The position numbers and the translations under genes are program-made. Under the pieces are notes generated by a model. It ran no database searches, had not been told where the DNA came from, and saw only the letters and a program-made list of their open reading frames with translations. From Candidatus Marinarcus aquaticus (lineage in GTDB: Bacteria; Campylobacterota; Campylobacteria; Campylobacterales; Arcobacteraceae), in assembly GCF_004116335.1 (NCBI RefSeq), contig NZ_PDKN01000010.1:1-64000 (forward strand): 64,000 nt of DNA, given 5' to 3'. Of the stretch, positions 1-8,637 are shown piece by piece. The number at the start of each line of letters is the position of its first letter. Position 1 is the first letter of the stretch.

Positions 1-2
1 GT

Positions 3-440
3 GTTACAAAAGATATATTAAACTTTAAAAATACCAATAGGGTTAATAGTGAAGACAAAGTACTTGAATTAAATAGTTTTGATTTTGAATTGTTTTCTGA
101 AACAGGAAATACCAGTAAAAAGATGACAACTAAAATAATACGGTTTAACAATTTTTTATTTGTCTCTATCCCTGCTGAAGTTAATTCAAGATATTATGTA
201 GAGTTATCGAACAGATATCCTAGCTTTTCAGTCTTTCCTTTAGGTTTAGCAGAAGATATTATAGGTTATTTGCCATATTATACTGAATGTGATGAATTTG
301 GATATGAAGTTAATTCATCGATAAATTATAATTGGGATAGTATAATTGATAAAAATTCTTTAAAAAAATATTTTGATACTTTAATTGATTCTATTGATCA
401 AACAATCACATCTAAAAGGCTTAAATGTGCAAATATATGA
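3..440 (+). CDS. Neutral ceramidase-like protein, C-terminal part (5' end outside window)
   Basis: The reading frame is open from base 3, so this is the C-terminal 145 residues of a longer protein whose start lies upstream. The TTG near base 90 is not a real start. The fragment reads like the end of neutral/alkaline ceramidase-family domains: a beta-strand segment RFNNFLFVSIPAEV followed by a GYLPYYTECDEFGYEV block, which matches the family pattern of P-G/A-E, then G-Y-x-P and GGYE. The family hydrolyses N-acyl bonds of sphingolipids, but in a polysaccharide cluster the substrate could be another N-acylated molecule. It overlaps the next gene by 14 bases, so the two are probably translated together. 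The family call rests on a short fragment only. Confidence 0.55.
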   Translation, partial: VTKDILNFKNTNRVNSEDKVLELNSFDFELFSETGNTSKKMTTKIIRFNNFLFVSIPAEVNSRYYVELSNRYPSFSVFPLGLAEDIIGYLPYYTECDEFGYEVNSSINYNWDSIIDKNSLKKYFDTLIDSIDQTITSKRLKCANI

Positions 441-1275
441 TTATTTAAAAAATGATTTGCAAAGTTTAGGAATAAAAAATGGGGATACTGTTTTAGTAAG
501 AGGAAACTTGGCGAAAGTTGGTAGAATAAAAAAAGATCTTTTTATCAACACTTTATTAGAAACTGTAGGAAAAGAAGGAACTATTGTTACATTAGCTTTT
601 ACAAAATCATTTGCATTCTATAAGTTGAACAAACAATATATCTTTGATGTTGATAGTATTCCTACTACAGGTGCCTTGGGAAAAGCATTTTTAGAACATC
701 CATCATCAGTACGTAGTTCTCATCCAACAAACTCCTTCTTAGCTATAGGGAAAATGGCTGACTTTATAATGAAAGACCATAATGAGGAAGAACTATCTTA
801 TGCACCTATGAAAAAACTTCTATCATTAAATGCAAAATTACTAAACTTTGGTATTATAAGTGAAAGTCCAGGCTTTACAACGGTACATTTAGTTCAAGAG
901 GAACTGGGATTAACAAAAAAATCTTTGTTGAAAAATTTCTTAAGAGTATATTATAAGGCTTCAACTAACGAAGTAAAACTATTTAAACGAAAAGATTTAG
1001 GAGGTTGTAGTGATGGCTTTAGTAAATTTTATAAATACTATATGGATGAGGGAAAATTAACATATGGGAAGCTTGGAAAAGCTGCAGCAATTATGATTAA
1101 TGCGCAAGATAGTTATAATATTGAATTAGACTTAATGAAAGAGAATCCTTCTTTTCATTTTTGTGATAATCCATTATGTTTCACTTGCAGATGTACATGG
1201 AAATATGATTTAAAATATTTACCTAACTATTTGATACTAAAAGTTATAAGTATGTTTAAAAAGGAAAAGAGATAA
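427..1275 (+). CDS. AAC(3)-family N-acetyltransferase, probably acting on a sugar
   Basis: About 282 residues, matching the antibiotic AAC(3)/YokD family: an N-terminal LGIKNGDTVLVRGNL segment, GKEGTIVTLAFT, then HPTNSFLAIG with the conserved histidine, and a glycine-rich LLNFGI strand. Members transfer an acetyl or other acyl group from CoA to an amine. In surface-glycan clusters they usually modify amino sugars rather than antibiotics. The frame is open further upstream to base 385, but I chose the GTG at 427. An AAAAGG ribosome site lies 8 bases before it, and this start leaves only a 14-base overlap with the previous gene. It ends one base into the next gene. The acceptor substrate is not shown by the sequence. 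Confidence 0.75.
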   Translation: MQIYDYLKNDLQSLGIKNGDTVLVRGNLAKVGRIKKDLFINTLLETVGKEGTIVTLAFTKSFAFYKLNKQYIFDVDSIPTTGALGKAFLEHPSSVRSSHPTNSFLAIGKMADFIMKDHNEEELSYAPMKKLLSLNAKLLNFGIISESPGFTTVHLVQEELGLTKKSLLKNFLRVYYKASTNEVKLFKRKDLGGCSDGFSKFYKYYMDEGKLTYGKLGKAAAIMINAQDSYNIELDLMKENPSFHFCDNPLCFTCRCTWKYDLKYLPNYLILKVISMFKKEKR

Positions 1276-2339
1276 TGATAAAAATACTTACAATATTAGG
1301 TGCACGGCCACAATTTATAAAAGCAAGTAGTGTTAGTCGTGAAATAGCAAAACATGATGAAATAAAAGAAGTTATAGTCCATACTGGACAACACTATGAT
1401 GCGAATATGTCAGATGTTTTTTTTGATGAGATGCATATACCAAAGCCTGACTATTTTTTAGGTATTGGAGGAAAATCTCATGGTGCAATGACGGGGCAGA
1501 TGATAGAGAAAATAGAAGAAGTAGCACTTAAAGAAAAACCTGACTGGATGCTCGTATATGGTGATACTAACTCTACATTATCAGGTGCTATAGTAGCAAG
1601 TAAACTTCATATAAAACTGGCTCATATAGAAGCAGGGTTAAGAAGTTTTAATATGTATATGCCAGAAGAAGTGAATAGAATACTTACCGATAGAGTAAGT
1701 TCTATTTTATTTTGTCCGACTGATACAGCAATCGATAACTTAAAAGTTGAAGGTTATGATAAATTTAATTGCGAAATAATTAAATCTGGCGATGTAATGC
1801 AAGATGGTGCAATGTTTTATAAAGAGTTTGCAAAAATACCTTCTCTTTTAAATATTAAATCTAATAACTTTATCTTGTGTACAATACACAGAGCTGAAAA
1901 TACTGATGATATTGCTAAATTAAGTCAAATTATTGATGCATTAAATACGATACATAAACAGCATCAAGTTATTTTACCCCTACATCCAAGAACTAAAAAG
2001 ATTATTGAAGAAAATTTTATACCTGTAGATTTTTCTATTATAGACCCAGTAGGATATTTGGAAATGGTATGGTTAATTGAACATTGTAGTTTTGTGATGA
2101 CGGATAGTGGTGGTTTACAAAAAGAGGCTTTTTTCTTTAAAAAGCCATGTATTACCTTAAGGGAAGAGACAGAGTGGATTGAGCTGGTTGAAAATAATTT
2201 TAATATTTTGGTTGGTTCAGATAGAAAAAAAATTATTGATGCTGTTCAAAAAGTTGATTCTATGAATTCGAATTATGAATTGAATTTATATGGAAAAGGA
2301 AAAGCAAGTGAGAACATTGTAAAGGAACTATTAAAATGA
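1275..2339 (+). CDS. wecB: UDP-N-acetylglucosamine 2-epimerase (non-hydrolysing)
   Basis: A 354-residue protein of the usual family length. It interconverts UDP-GlcNAc and UDP-ManNAc in the cytoplasm, supplying ManNAc-type sugars. Visible motifs are GARPQFIKA at the N-terminus, HTGQHYDANMSD near residue 37, HIEAGLRS near 117, a SGGLQKEA nucleotide-binding stretch near 278 and the downstream LREETEW segment. These are the conserved epimerase positions. The start overlaps the previous stop (ATAATGA) and the stop overlaps the next start, so it sits in the middle of a translationally coupled operon. A hydrolysing or 2,3-diacetamido-glucuronate variant (WbpI type) is possible and cannot be separated by eye. 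Confidence 0.88.
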   Translation: MIKILTILGARPQFIKASSVSREIAKHDEIKEVIVHTGQHYDANMSDVFFDEMHIPKPDYFLGIGGKSHGAMTGQMIEKIEEVALKEKPDWMLVYGDTNSTLSGAIVASKLHIKLAHIEAGLRSFNMYMPEEVNRILTDRVSSILFCPTDTAIDNLKVEGYDKFNCEIIKSGDVMQDGAMFYKEFAKIPSLLNIKSNNFILCTIHRAENTDDIAKLSQIIDALNTIHKQHQVILPLHPRTKKIIEENFIPVDFSIIDPVGYLEMVWLIEHCSFVMTDSGGLQKEAFFFKKPCITLREETEWIELVENNFNILVGSDRKKIIDAVQKVDSMNSNYELNLYGKGKASENIVKELLK

Positions 2340-3127
2340 TATATATATTATTGCCTGCATATAATGAAGAAGAGTCATTGGATTATCTTCTTCCAAAAAT
2401 TGATAAAGCTTTTAAAGAGGATATGAAACAGGAGTATCATATTATTGCCTGTGATGATGGTAGTAAAGATAAAACAGGAGAAAAACTAAGATTTTATTCT
2501 AATAGCTTACCTTTAACAATTATTACACATAAAATCAATAGAGGCTTGGGGGAGACATCTCGAGATCTTTTTGAAAAAGTTGCAGAATTATCAAATGATG
2601 AGGATATTGTTATTAGAATGGATTGTGATGATACACATGAACCAGAGTTTATACCTGGATTATTAGAAAAAATAGAAGAAGGGTATGATGTTGTGATTGC
2701 TTCTAGATTTGTTGAAGGTGGAGGGCAAGAAGGATTAGATAGTTACAGAGCTACAATCTCAAGATTTGCCAATTTATTTATGAAATTCTTTTTTCCTATT
2801 GATGGATTAAAAGAGTACTCAAGTGGTTTTAGAGCTTATCGGGCATCAACAATTAAACATGCAATTAATACATTTGGAAATCAATTTATACAACTTAAAG
2901 GTTTGGGATTTACTGCTACCTTAGAAAAAATAGTAAAGCTTAAGATTATAGGTGCAAAGTTTGGTGAATCACCATTTATATTAAGGTATCAGCAAAAACG
3001 AAGCGAATCAAAAATGGTTAGCTCTATAACAACTTTTGGATATGGAACTTTAGCTTTGCTTTATCATTGGCCTTGGGGTGGATGGAGAAGAAGCTATAAA
3101 AATATAAAAAAATTGCATGATGAGTAA
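2336..3127 (+). CDS. Family 2 glycosyltransferase (dolichol-phosphate-mannose-synthase-like)
   Basis: A 263-residue GT-A fold enzyme with LLPAYNEEESL at the N-terminus, the ACDDGSKDKTGE nucleotide-binding motif near residue 40 and RMDCDDTHEP near residue 100, which contains the metal-binding acidic cluster. The VIASRFVEGGGQEG segment is typical of the DPM1-like branch, which moves a sugar onto a polyprenyl phosphate at the cytoplasmic membrane face. No C-terminal membrane helices are evident, so it is the short soluble form. It overlaps wecB by four bases. Donor and acceptor are not predictable. Confidence 0.82.
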   Translation: MIYILLPAYNEEESLDYLLPKIDKAFKEDMKQEYHIIACDDGSKDKTGEKLRFYSNSLPLTIITHKINRGLGETSRDLFEKVAELSNDEDIVIRMDCDDTHEPEFIPGLLEKIEEGYDVVIASRFVEGGGQEGLDSYRATISRFANLFMKFFFPIDGLKEYSSGFRAYRASTIKHAINTFGNQFIQLKGLGFTATLEKIVKLKIIGAKFGESPFILRYQQKRSESKMVSSITTFGYGTLALLYHWPWGGWRRSYKNIKKLHDE

Positions 3128-3130
3128 ATA

Positions 3131-5005
3131 ATGTGTGGTATTGTTGGTTTTTTATCCGAACGTGAAGATAAAATAGGTATTCTTAAAAAACAATTAGAAA
3201 CACTTTATCATAGAGGTCCTGATGATCAAAGAACTTATATTGATAATAAGGTGGCTTTTGGACACTCTAGACTTGCTATCATTGATATAAACCATGCACA
3301 ACAACCTATGCAAAGTCTTGATGAAAGATATGTTCTTGTTTTTAATGGAGAGATATATAACTATTTAGAACTTAGACAACATCTTGTTTCAAAAGGAATA
3401 CAATTTAAAACATATTCAGACACAGAAGTGTTGTTGAATATGTATATTGTCTATGGTAAAGAGTGCGTTAATAAGCTTAATGGAATGTTTGCATTTGCAA
3501 TCTACGATAAGCACAAAAAATCATTGTTTTTAGCACGAGACCATTTTGGAATTAAGCCACTGTATTACACATATAAAGGAAATGATTTTATATTTGCTTC
3601 TGAAATAAAAGCTATTTTAAAATATCCAGAAATTAAAAAAGAAGTGGATCAACAATCTTTAAATGAGTATATGACTTTTCAAGTTATGTTAAAAAAGCAT
3701 ACACTCTTTAAAAACATACACTCTTTAGAACCAGGAACATTTCTTTACTTAGAAGAAGGAAAGATAAAAGAGAAAAAAAAGTATTGGGACTTTAATTATA
3801 ATATTGATGATTCAATAAGCGAAGAAGAATATACAACAGAACTTTTACATTTACTTGAAAACTCGCTAAATATCCAAACGCGTTCAGATGTTCCTGTCGG
3901 AGCATATTTAAGTGGTGGAATAGATTCTAGTTTAGTTTCAACTTTGGCATCGAAAAATTATTTTGGCGATTTTCATACTTTTAGTGGAGGGTTTAAGGAG
4001 TCTCCTGACTTTGATGAAACACAATATGCAAAAATAGTGCATCAATCAATTCATAGTGTACATCATGAAATTTTTCCTACGTCTAAAGATTTTTTAGATA
4101 ATTTTGAGAATATTGTGTATCATATGGACTATCCAGAAGCAGGTCCTGGAGTTTTTTCTCAGTATATGGTATCAAAACTTGCATCTGAACATGTAAAAGT
4201 TGTACTTGGAGGACAGGGTGGAGATGAGATATTTGGAGGCTATACTAGATATGCAGTAGCATATCTTGAGCAAGCACTTAAGGGAGCTATTTTTGAAACT
4301 TCAGAAGAAGGAAAACACTTAGTTACTTTACAATCTATTATTCCTAATATGTCTCAAATGAAAAATTATGTACCACTCTTAAAAGAGCAATTCAAAGAAG
4401 GACTTTTTGAACCTATGGATGAGAGATATTATCGTATGATGAATCGTTCTCATAATTTACACAAGATTTATAATCAAGGGTTTTTGTCTACCTTTGAGGA
4501 AGGACAACTTCTAGATAAGTTTAAACAAGTTTTTAACCATCCTGATACTAAATCATACTTTAATAAAATGACCCATTTTGATTTAAAGACACTCTTACCT
4601 GCTTTATTACACGTAGAAGATAGAATGAGTATGGCAGTGTCAATAGAGTCAAGAGTTCCTATTTTAGATTATAGAATAATAGAGCTTGCATCTAAAATGC
4701 CCCCATCAATGAAGTTTTCAGGCGGAAAAACAAAAGCAATGCTTATAAAATCAGTAAAAAATATATTACCAAAAGAGATAATAGAGAGAAAAGATAAAAT
4801 GGGTTTTCCAACTCCTATAAACAATTGGCTTGCTGGAGACCTAAAAGAGTATGCCCTTGATATACTGACATCTCAAAAAGCAAAACAAAGAGGCTATTTA
4901 AATACTCAAGCAATAGAAAAACAGATAAATGAAAGTGGAAAATTTAGCCGTGATCTATGGGGTGCCCTAAATCTTGAGATGTGGCATAGAAAGTATATAG
5001 ACTGA
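3131..5005 (+). CDS. asnB: Glutamine-hydrolysing asparagine synthase-type amidotransferase
   Basis: A 624-residue two-domain protein. Residues 1 to about 215 are a class II glutaminase starting with MCGIVGF, so Cys2 would be the nucleophile after Met removal. The C-terminal part is an ATP-pyrophosphatase synthase domain with SGGIDSS near residue 261 and the GGQGGDEIFGGY motif. The family amidates aspartate. Copies in polysaccharide clusters may instead amidate sugar acids (uronamides), and one amidotransferase per glycan cluster is a common pattern. It is followed with a one-base overlap by a polysaccharide deacetylase-like gene. Housekeeping asparagine synthesis remains possible, so the symbol refers to the family. 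Confidence 0.85.
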   Translation: MCGIVGFLSEREDKIGILKKQLETLYHRGPDDQRTYIDNKVAFGHSRLAIIDINHAQQPMQSLDERYVLVFNGEIYNYLELRQHLVSKGIQFKTYSDTEVLLNMYIVYGKECVNKLNGMFAFAIYDKHKKSLFLARDHFGIKPLYYTYKGNDFIFASEIKAILKYPEIKKEVDQQSLNEYMTFQVMLKKHTLFKNIHSLEPGTFLYLEEGKIKEKKKYWDFNYNIDDSISEEEYTTELLHLLENSLNIQTRSDVPVGAYLSGGIDSSLVSTLASKNYFGDFHTFSGGFKESPDFDETQYAKIVHQSIHSVHHEIFPTSKDFLDNFENIVYHMDYPEAGPGVFSQYMVSKLASEHVKVVLGGQGGDEIFGGYTRYAVAYLEQALKGAIFETSEEGKHLVTLQSIIPNMSQMKNYVPLLKEQFKEGLFEPMDERYYRMMNRSHNLHKIYNQGFLSTFEEGQLLDKFKQVFNHPDTKSYFNKMTHFDLKTLLPALLHVEDRMSMAVSIESRVPILDYRIIELASKMPPSMKFSGGKTKAMLIKSVKNILPKEIIERKDKMGFPTPINNWLAGDLKEYALDILTSQKAKQRGYLNTQAIEKQINESGKFSRDLWGALNLEMWHRKYID

Positions 5006-6321
5006 TGATAACTATTAAAACAAACCTCAAAAATACAAACTGGCTTAAATATATAATAGAGCAATTTAAAACTATTAATCTAGTTAATTTTGATATAGAA
5101 GTTATAGGCTTTGAAGCGAAAGCAAGATTTGATAATATTATATATTATACAGATACTTATATACAAAACTCTCTAAATATATTTAACTCAAATGAAATCT
5201 TGCCAAATGGAAAGATAGAATACATAAAAGAAAATTTATATATTTTGGAAAATACTAATACACAAGACGATAATTTTGAATTAAACTATGATATTTTTTG
5301 GAATGCATTCGTTTTTTTATCAAGATATGAAGAGCATTTGAGCGAAAAAAATGGTAAACATATATACAGCTATAGCCTAAATCATCCAAGAGTAGATAAA
5401 TCAAGTTTTGATATACCAATTGTCAATATACTATTTAATGAGTTAGAGATTTTTTTGAAAAATAATTTTCCAAATTTGGATTTTTGGGACGCAAAAAAGC
5501 CAATTATTGACTTGTCTCATGATGTTGACTATATAAATAAAACTTTTCAGTTAAGACTTAAGCAAACAGCATTTAATAGTTTTAATACTATTAAATCAAT
5601 ACTAAAACCAGAAAAATTTTTAAAAAATTTAAAAAAAACAATAAAATTTGCATTTTCAAATCCATCATATTGGTGTTTCGATTATTGGCAAAATTTAGAG
5701 AAATCACATAATAAAACTTCGACATTTTATATCTATGTAAAAAATGAATCAAAAAGTTTTAAATCGTGGCTTATAGATCCTTCTTATGATATAAAAACTA
5801 ATACTAAACTTCAAAATAATCTAAAAGAACTCTATGTAAATGGATTTAAAATAGGATTACATGGAAGTTATGATAGTGCAAAGAATTTTAATAGACTAAA
5901 AGAAGAAAAAGAGATACTTGAAAAAACTCTTGGGATTAAAGTGACAAAGACTAGACAACATTGGCTAAACTATTTTGAAGCAATCACTCCAAAGTCTCAC
6001 AGTAAATTATTTGAGCACGATTCTACCCTTGGATGGAATGATAGGATTGGTTTTAGAAGTGGGTGTGCTAGTTCGTATCATCCTTATGATTTTGAAAATC
6101 AAAAAGGATATGGGTATCAAGTCATACCACAGATTATAATGGATTCTAATGTATATGACTATACTGATGATGAAAAAATATTTCAAAAAGCCAAAGATAT
6201 GCTTACTACATCAAAAGAAGTATCAAAAACTACACATGTATCTATATCTTGGCATCAAAGAGTTTGTAGTAGTGATTATAAGTGGCATAAATTTTATGAG
6301 GAGATTTTAGATGATATATAA
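5005..6321 (+). CDS. Polysaccharide deacetylase-like protein (NodB fold)
   Basis: A 438-residue protein with an N-terminal region of about 165 residues of unclear fold, then a NodB-like catalytic region. I see IDLSHDVDYI near residue 172, carrying the H-D-V-D metal/acid motif, and GLHGSYDSA near residue 287, which matches the H-x-S/T metal motif. A late HVSISWHQR segment fits the last catalytic motif. This arrangement occurs in cell-surface loci of Bacteroidota and Campylobacterota. It would remove N- or O-acetyl groups from a glycan intermediate. No signal peptide is visible, so a cytoplasmic substrate is likely. It overlaps the next gene by 11 bases. Confidence 0.7.
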   Translation: MITIKTNLKNTNWLKYIIEQFKTINLVNFDIEVIGFEAKARFDNIIYYTDTYIQNSLNIFNSNEILPNGKIEYIKENLYILENTNTQDDNFELNYDIFWNAFVFLSRYEEHLSEKNGKHIYSYSLNHPRVDKSSFDIPIVNILFNELEIFLKNNFPNLDFWDAKKPIIDLSHDVDYINKTFQLRLKQTAFNSFNTIKSILKPEKFLKNLKKTIKFAFSNPSYWCFDYWQNLEKSHNKTSTFYIYVKNESKSFKSWLIDPSYDIKTNTKLQNNLKELYVNGFKIGLHGSYDSAKNFNRLKEEKEILEKTLGIKVTKTRQHWLNYFEAITPKSHSKLFEHDSTLGWNDRIGFRSGCASSYHPYDFENQKGYGYQVIPQIIMDSNVYDYTDDEKIFQKAKDMLTTSKEVSKTTHVSISWHQRVCSSDYKWHKFYEEILDDI

Positions 6322-7078
6322 GTATTTACCATATTTTATGTTCAAGCCATTGTTTGGGGATAGAAAAAAATGGGGACTGAAAGCAGATTTTTCTGATGAA
6401 GAGTATATTGAGGCATTAAAAGAGGAAAATGTACAAAAATTTTATCAAGATAATCAAAAAGGAAGTATTGGTACAACTGTGAATCATTTTGGTTTTAAAA
6501 TTATGGAACAGATTGATTTAACGGATAAAGTAGTTCTTGAAGTTGGTCCTGGAAGTATTGATCACTTGGATTACAATTCAACAAAACCCAAAAAATATAT
6601 TTTAGCAGATATAAGAAAAGAATTTTTAGAAATATCTCAAAAAAGACTTGAAGAATACTTTATTGAGGATATTGAAACTATAGAAGTGAGTGGTATTAAA
6701 ATAGGATTAGAAGATAATAATGTCGATATACTTATAACTTTTCATCAGTTAGAACATATTTATGAGCTAGAAGAGTATTTACAGGAGTTAAAACGAATAT
6801 TAAAGCCAAATGGTATTTTAATAGGTGCTGTTCCTACAGAGGGGGGGGTAGCCTGGGGATTCGGAAGATTTCTAACATCAAGACGATATGTGAAGAAAAA
6901 TATGGATTTTGATTACGATAAAATCATTTGTTGGGAGCATCCAAATTTTGTAAATAAGATTAAAAAACTACTTGATGAAAATTTTACAAATGTTCAGTCT
7001 ATAAAAAACCCTTTTGGTATATTGCCAATGGACTTTAACCTATCTTGGTCGTTTATTTACAGGAATGATAAAAAGTGA
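6311..7078 (+). CDS. Class I SAM-dependent methyltransferase with a G8 tract (possibly phase-variable)
   Basis: A 255-residue Rossmann methyltransferase. VLEVGPGSIDH near residue 77 is the SAM-binding motif I, and FHQLEHIYELEEYL near 155 is the methyltransferase-11 type motif around the substrate pocket. Downstream, at codons 177-180 (bases 6841-6848), there is an uninterrupted run of eight G residues in otherwise AT-rich DNA. In Campylobacterota such runs slip during replication and switch glycan-modifying genes on and off. In this sequence the gene is in frame (ON). It likely adds a methyl group to a sugar of the surface polysaccharide. It overlaps both neighbours. Confidence 0.78.
   Translation: MIYKYLPYFMFKPLFGDRKKWGLKADFSDEEYIEALKEENVQKFYQDNQKGSIGTTVNHFGFKIMEQIDLTDKVVLEVGPGSIDHLDYNSTKPKKYILADIRKEFLEISQKRLEEYFIEDIETIEVSGIKIGLEDNNVDILITFHQLEHIYELEEYLQELKRILKPNGILIGAVPTEGGVAWGFGRFLTSRRYVKKNMDFDYDKIICWEHPNFVNKIKKLLDENFTNVQSIKNPFGILPMDFNLSWSFIYRNDKK
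6841..6848 (+). repeat. Homopolymeric G8 tract inside methyltransferase gene
   Basis: Eight consecutive G bases follow ...CCTACAGA and precede TAGCC. The region's local base composition is strongly AT-rich, so a run this long is unlikely by chance. It encodes part of a Glu-Gly-Gly-Val stretch. Gain or loss of one G would shift the frame and truncate the methyltransferase. Confidence 0.9.
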
Positions 7079-8637
7079 ACATCTATAAACAAGTCTTAAA
7101 GCAAAACTTACATAAGCTTTTAAATCTTTACAATACTGATAAGTTTTCTACTACTTATGGTTATGCAGACCGTGAGTTTTGGGGTTGGAAGACAAAAGAT
7201 TTTGCAAATGCAACTTTACAAGGTGGAGTGCATAGTTTAGCTATTGCTCTTAAACTTGACTTATTCCAAAATAAAGAAGAATCTATTGTTTTAGAGATGA
7301 TAGATTCAGCTATTATGGCAATTGATAAGATAAAAGATAAAAATGGTTCAGTAATAGAAGCATATCCTAGAGAAAATTCATTTTGTGTGACTGCATTGGT
7401 CGCTTTTGATGTACTTTGGGCTATAAGATATCTCGAAAATATCCTAGATAATGAAACTAAGCAAAGATATTTAAAAGTTATAAAGCCACTGATTGAGTTT
7501 ATTACAAATAATGGTGAAGAACATGCAATTATTTCAAACCATTTAGCAACAGGTGTTGCCGCTATAACTTTATGGAATGAGATGAGTGGTGATGATAGCC
7601 CAAGAGATAAAGAGTTACTACAAATCATTTATGATAACCAATCAGATGAAGGATGGTACAAAGAGTATGAAGGGGCAGACCCTGGATATCAAACATTATG
7701 TACTTATTATCTATCTTGTGCTTATGAGATAACAAAAGATCATAAACTATTAGAATCACTTAAAAGATCAGCCAACTTTTTAAGTCATTTTATCCATCCG
7801 GATGGAACTATTGGTGGACTATATGGCTCAAGAAATACTGAGGTTTTTTATCCTGCAGGTATAATCACTCTTAGTGGTGAGATAAAAGAGTTTGCTATGA
7901 TGGCAAAATATTTAGAACCAAAAGAACAACATTTACTGCCTCAAAATATAGATATCGGAAACTATATACCTTTATTAAATGCATATGCAGTAGCAGCTTT
8001 GAAGTATGATGATGTAAAAGAAAATATAGAAAAAACAAAAATCTACCCTTTTTATATGAAAACTGAAATAAAAGATTTTAAACAAACTGGTATTCACCTT
8101 AATTCAAATGAAAACTATTTTGCAATACTTAATTATAAAAAAGGTGGTACGTTAAAAGTATTCAATCTAAATAATTGTAAATTGGATATTGAAGATGGTG
8201 GTTTATTTGGAACCTTAAATGACAGTCAAAAGTTTTCTACACAGCAGTTTGATGAAAAGATAGTTTTTAAAGATAATGTCATCCAAGCAAACTTTTATAA
8301 AATAAATGAATCTTTACCAAACCCTTTAAATTTCATCATCCTAAGAGTACTATCTTTAACAATTTTTAGATCAGTTTATTTAGGAAACCTATTTAAAAAG
8401 TTCATAGTAAATATGCTAATGACAGGAAAAAACAGAATAGATGGAAGTGTCAAAAGAGAGTTTGAATTTTTAGAAGATAAAATTATAATAAAAGAAGAGA
8501 TAGCTCAACCAAAAAACTGCAAAGAGATAAAACATATCGGTAAATCAAAATCTATTCATATGGCATCTAGTGGATACTTTATATCTCAAAACTTTGAAAA
8601 TAAAAACACAAAATTAGTGGAGTTTAAAAATGTTTAA
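7075..8637 (+). CDS. Predicted alpha/alpha-toroid protein, glycan-related, function unknown
   Basis: A 520-residue protein starting at GTG (7075), overlapping the previous stop by four bases. The first 300 residues are helical repeats with aromatic and acidic positions (for example EAYPRENSFCVTALVAFDVLW, then EGWYKEYEGADPGYQT and PDGTIGGLYGSRNTEVFYP), the look of an alpha/alpha barrel as in heparinase/alginate-lyase-type and other glycan-active enzymes. The last 150 residues look beta-rich, as in the C-terminal sandwich of heparinase-like lyases. I do not recognise a catalytic motif with certainty and see no signal peptide. Its place between a methyltransferase and an aminotransferase suggests work on glycan intermediates, but the function is not assigned. 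Confidence 0.6.
   Translation: MNIYKQVLKQNLHKLLNLYNTDKFSTTYGYADREFWGWKTKDFANATLQGGVHSLAIALKLDLFQNKEESIVLEMIDSAIMAIDKIKDKNGSVIEAYPRENSFCVTALVAFDVLWAIRYLENILDNETKQRYLKVIKPLIEFITNNGEEHAIISNHLATGVAAITLWNEMSGDDSPRDKELLQIIYDNQSDEGWYKEYEGADPGYQTLCTYYLSCAYEITKDHKLLESLKRSANFLSHFIHPDGTIGGLYGSRNTEVFYPAGIITLSGEIKEFAMMAKYLEPKEQHLLPQNIDIGNYIPLLNAYAVAALKYDDVKENIEKTKIYPFYMKTEIKDFKQTGIHLNSNENYFAILNYKKGGTLKVFNLNNCKLDIEDGGLFGTLNDSQKFSTQQFDEKIVFKDNVIQANFYKINESLPNPLNFIILRVLSLTIFRSVYLGNLFKKFIVNMLMTGKNRIDGSVKREFEFLEDKIIIKEEIAQPKNCKEIKHIGKSKSIHMASSGYFISQNFENKNTKLVEFKNV

Noticed and set aside
90-440. A TTG-started 116-residue protein at the left edge
   Set aside because: The frame is open to base 3 and family similarity does not begin at the TTG, so it is the end of a longer gene cut by the window.
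427-1275. A true aminoglycoside resistance gene
   Set aside because: The protein family fits, but its position inside an overlapping polysaccharide operon points to sugar acylation; resistance cannot be claimed from sequence.
2338-2352. AT dinucleotide repeat at the start of the GT2 gene
   Set aside because: Only about five units, and it is explained by Met-Ile-Tyr-Ile codons in AT-rich DNA.
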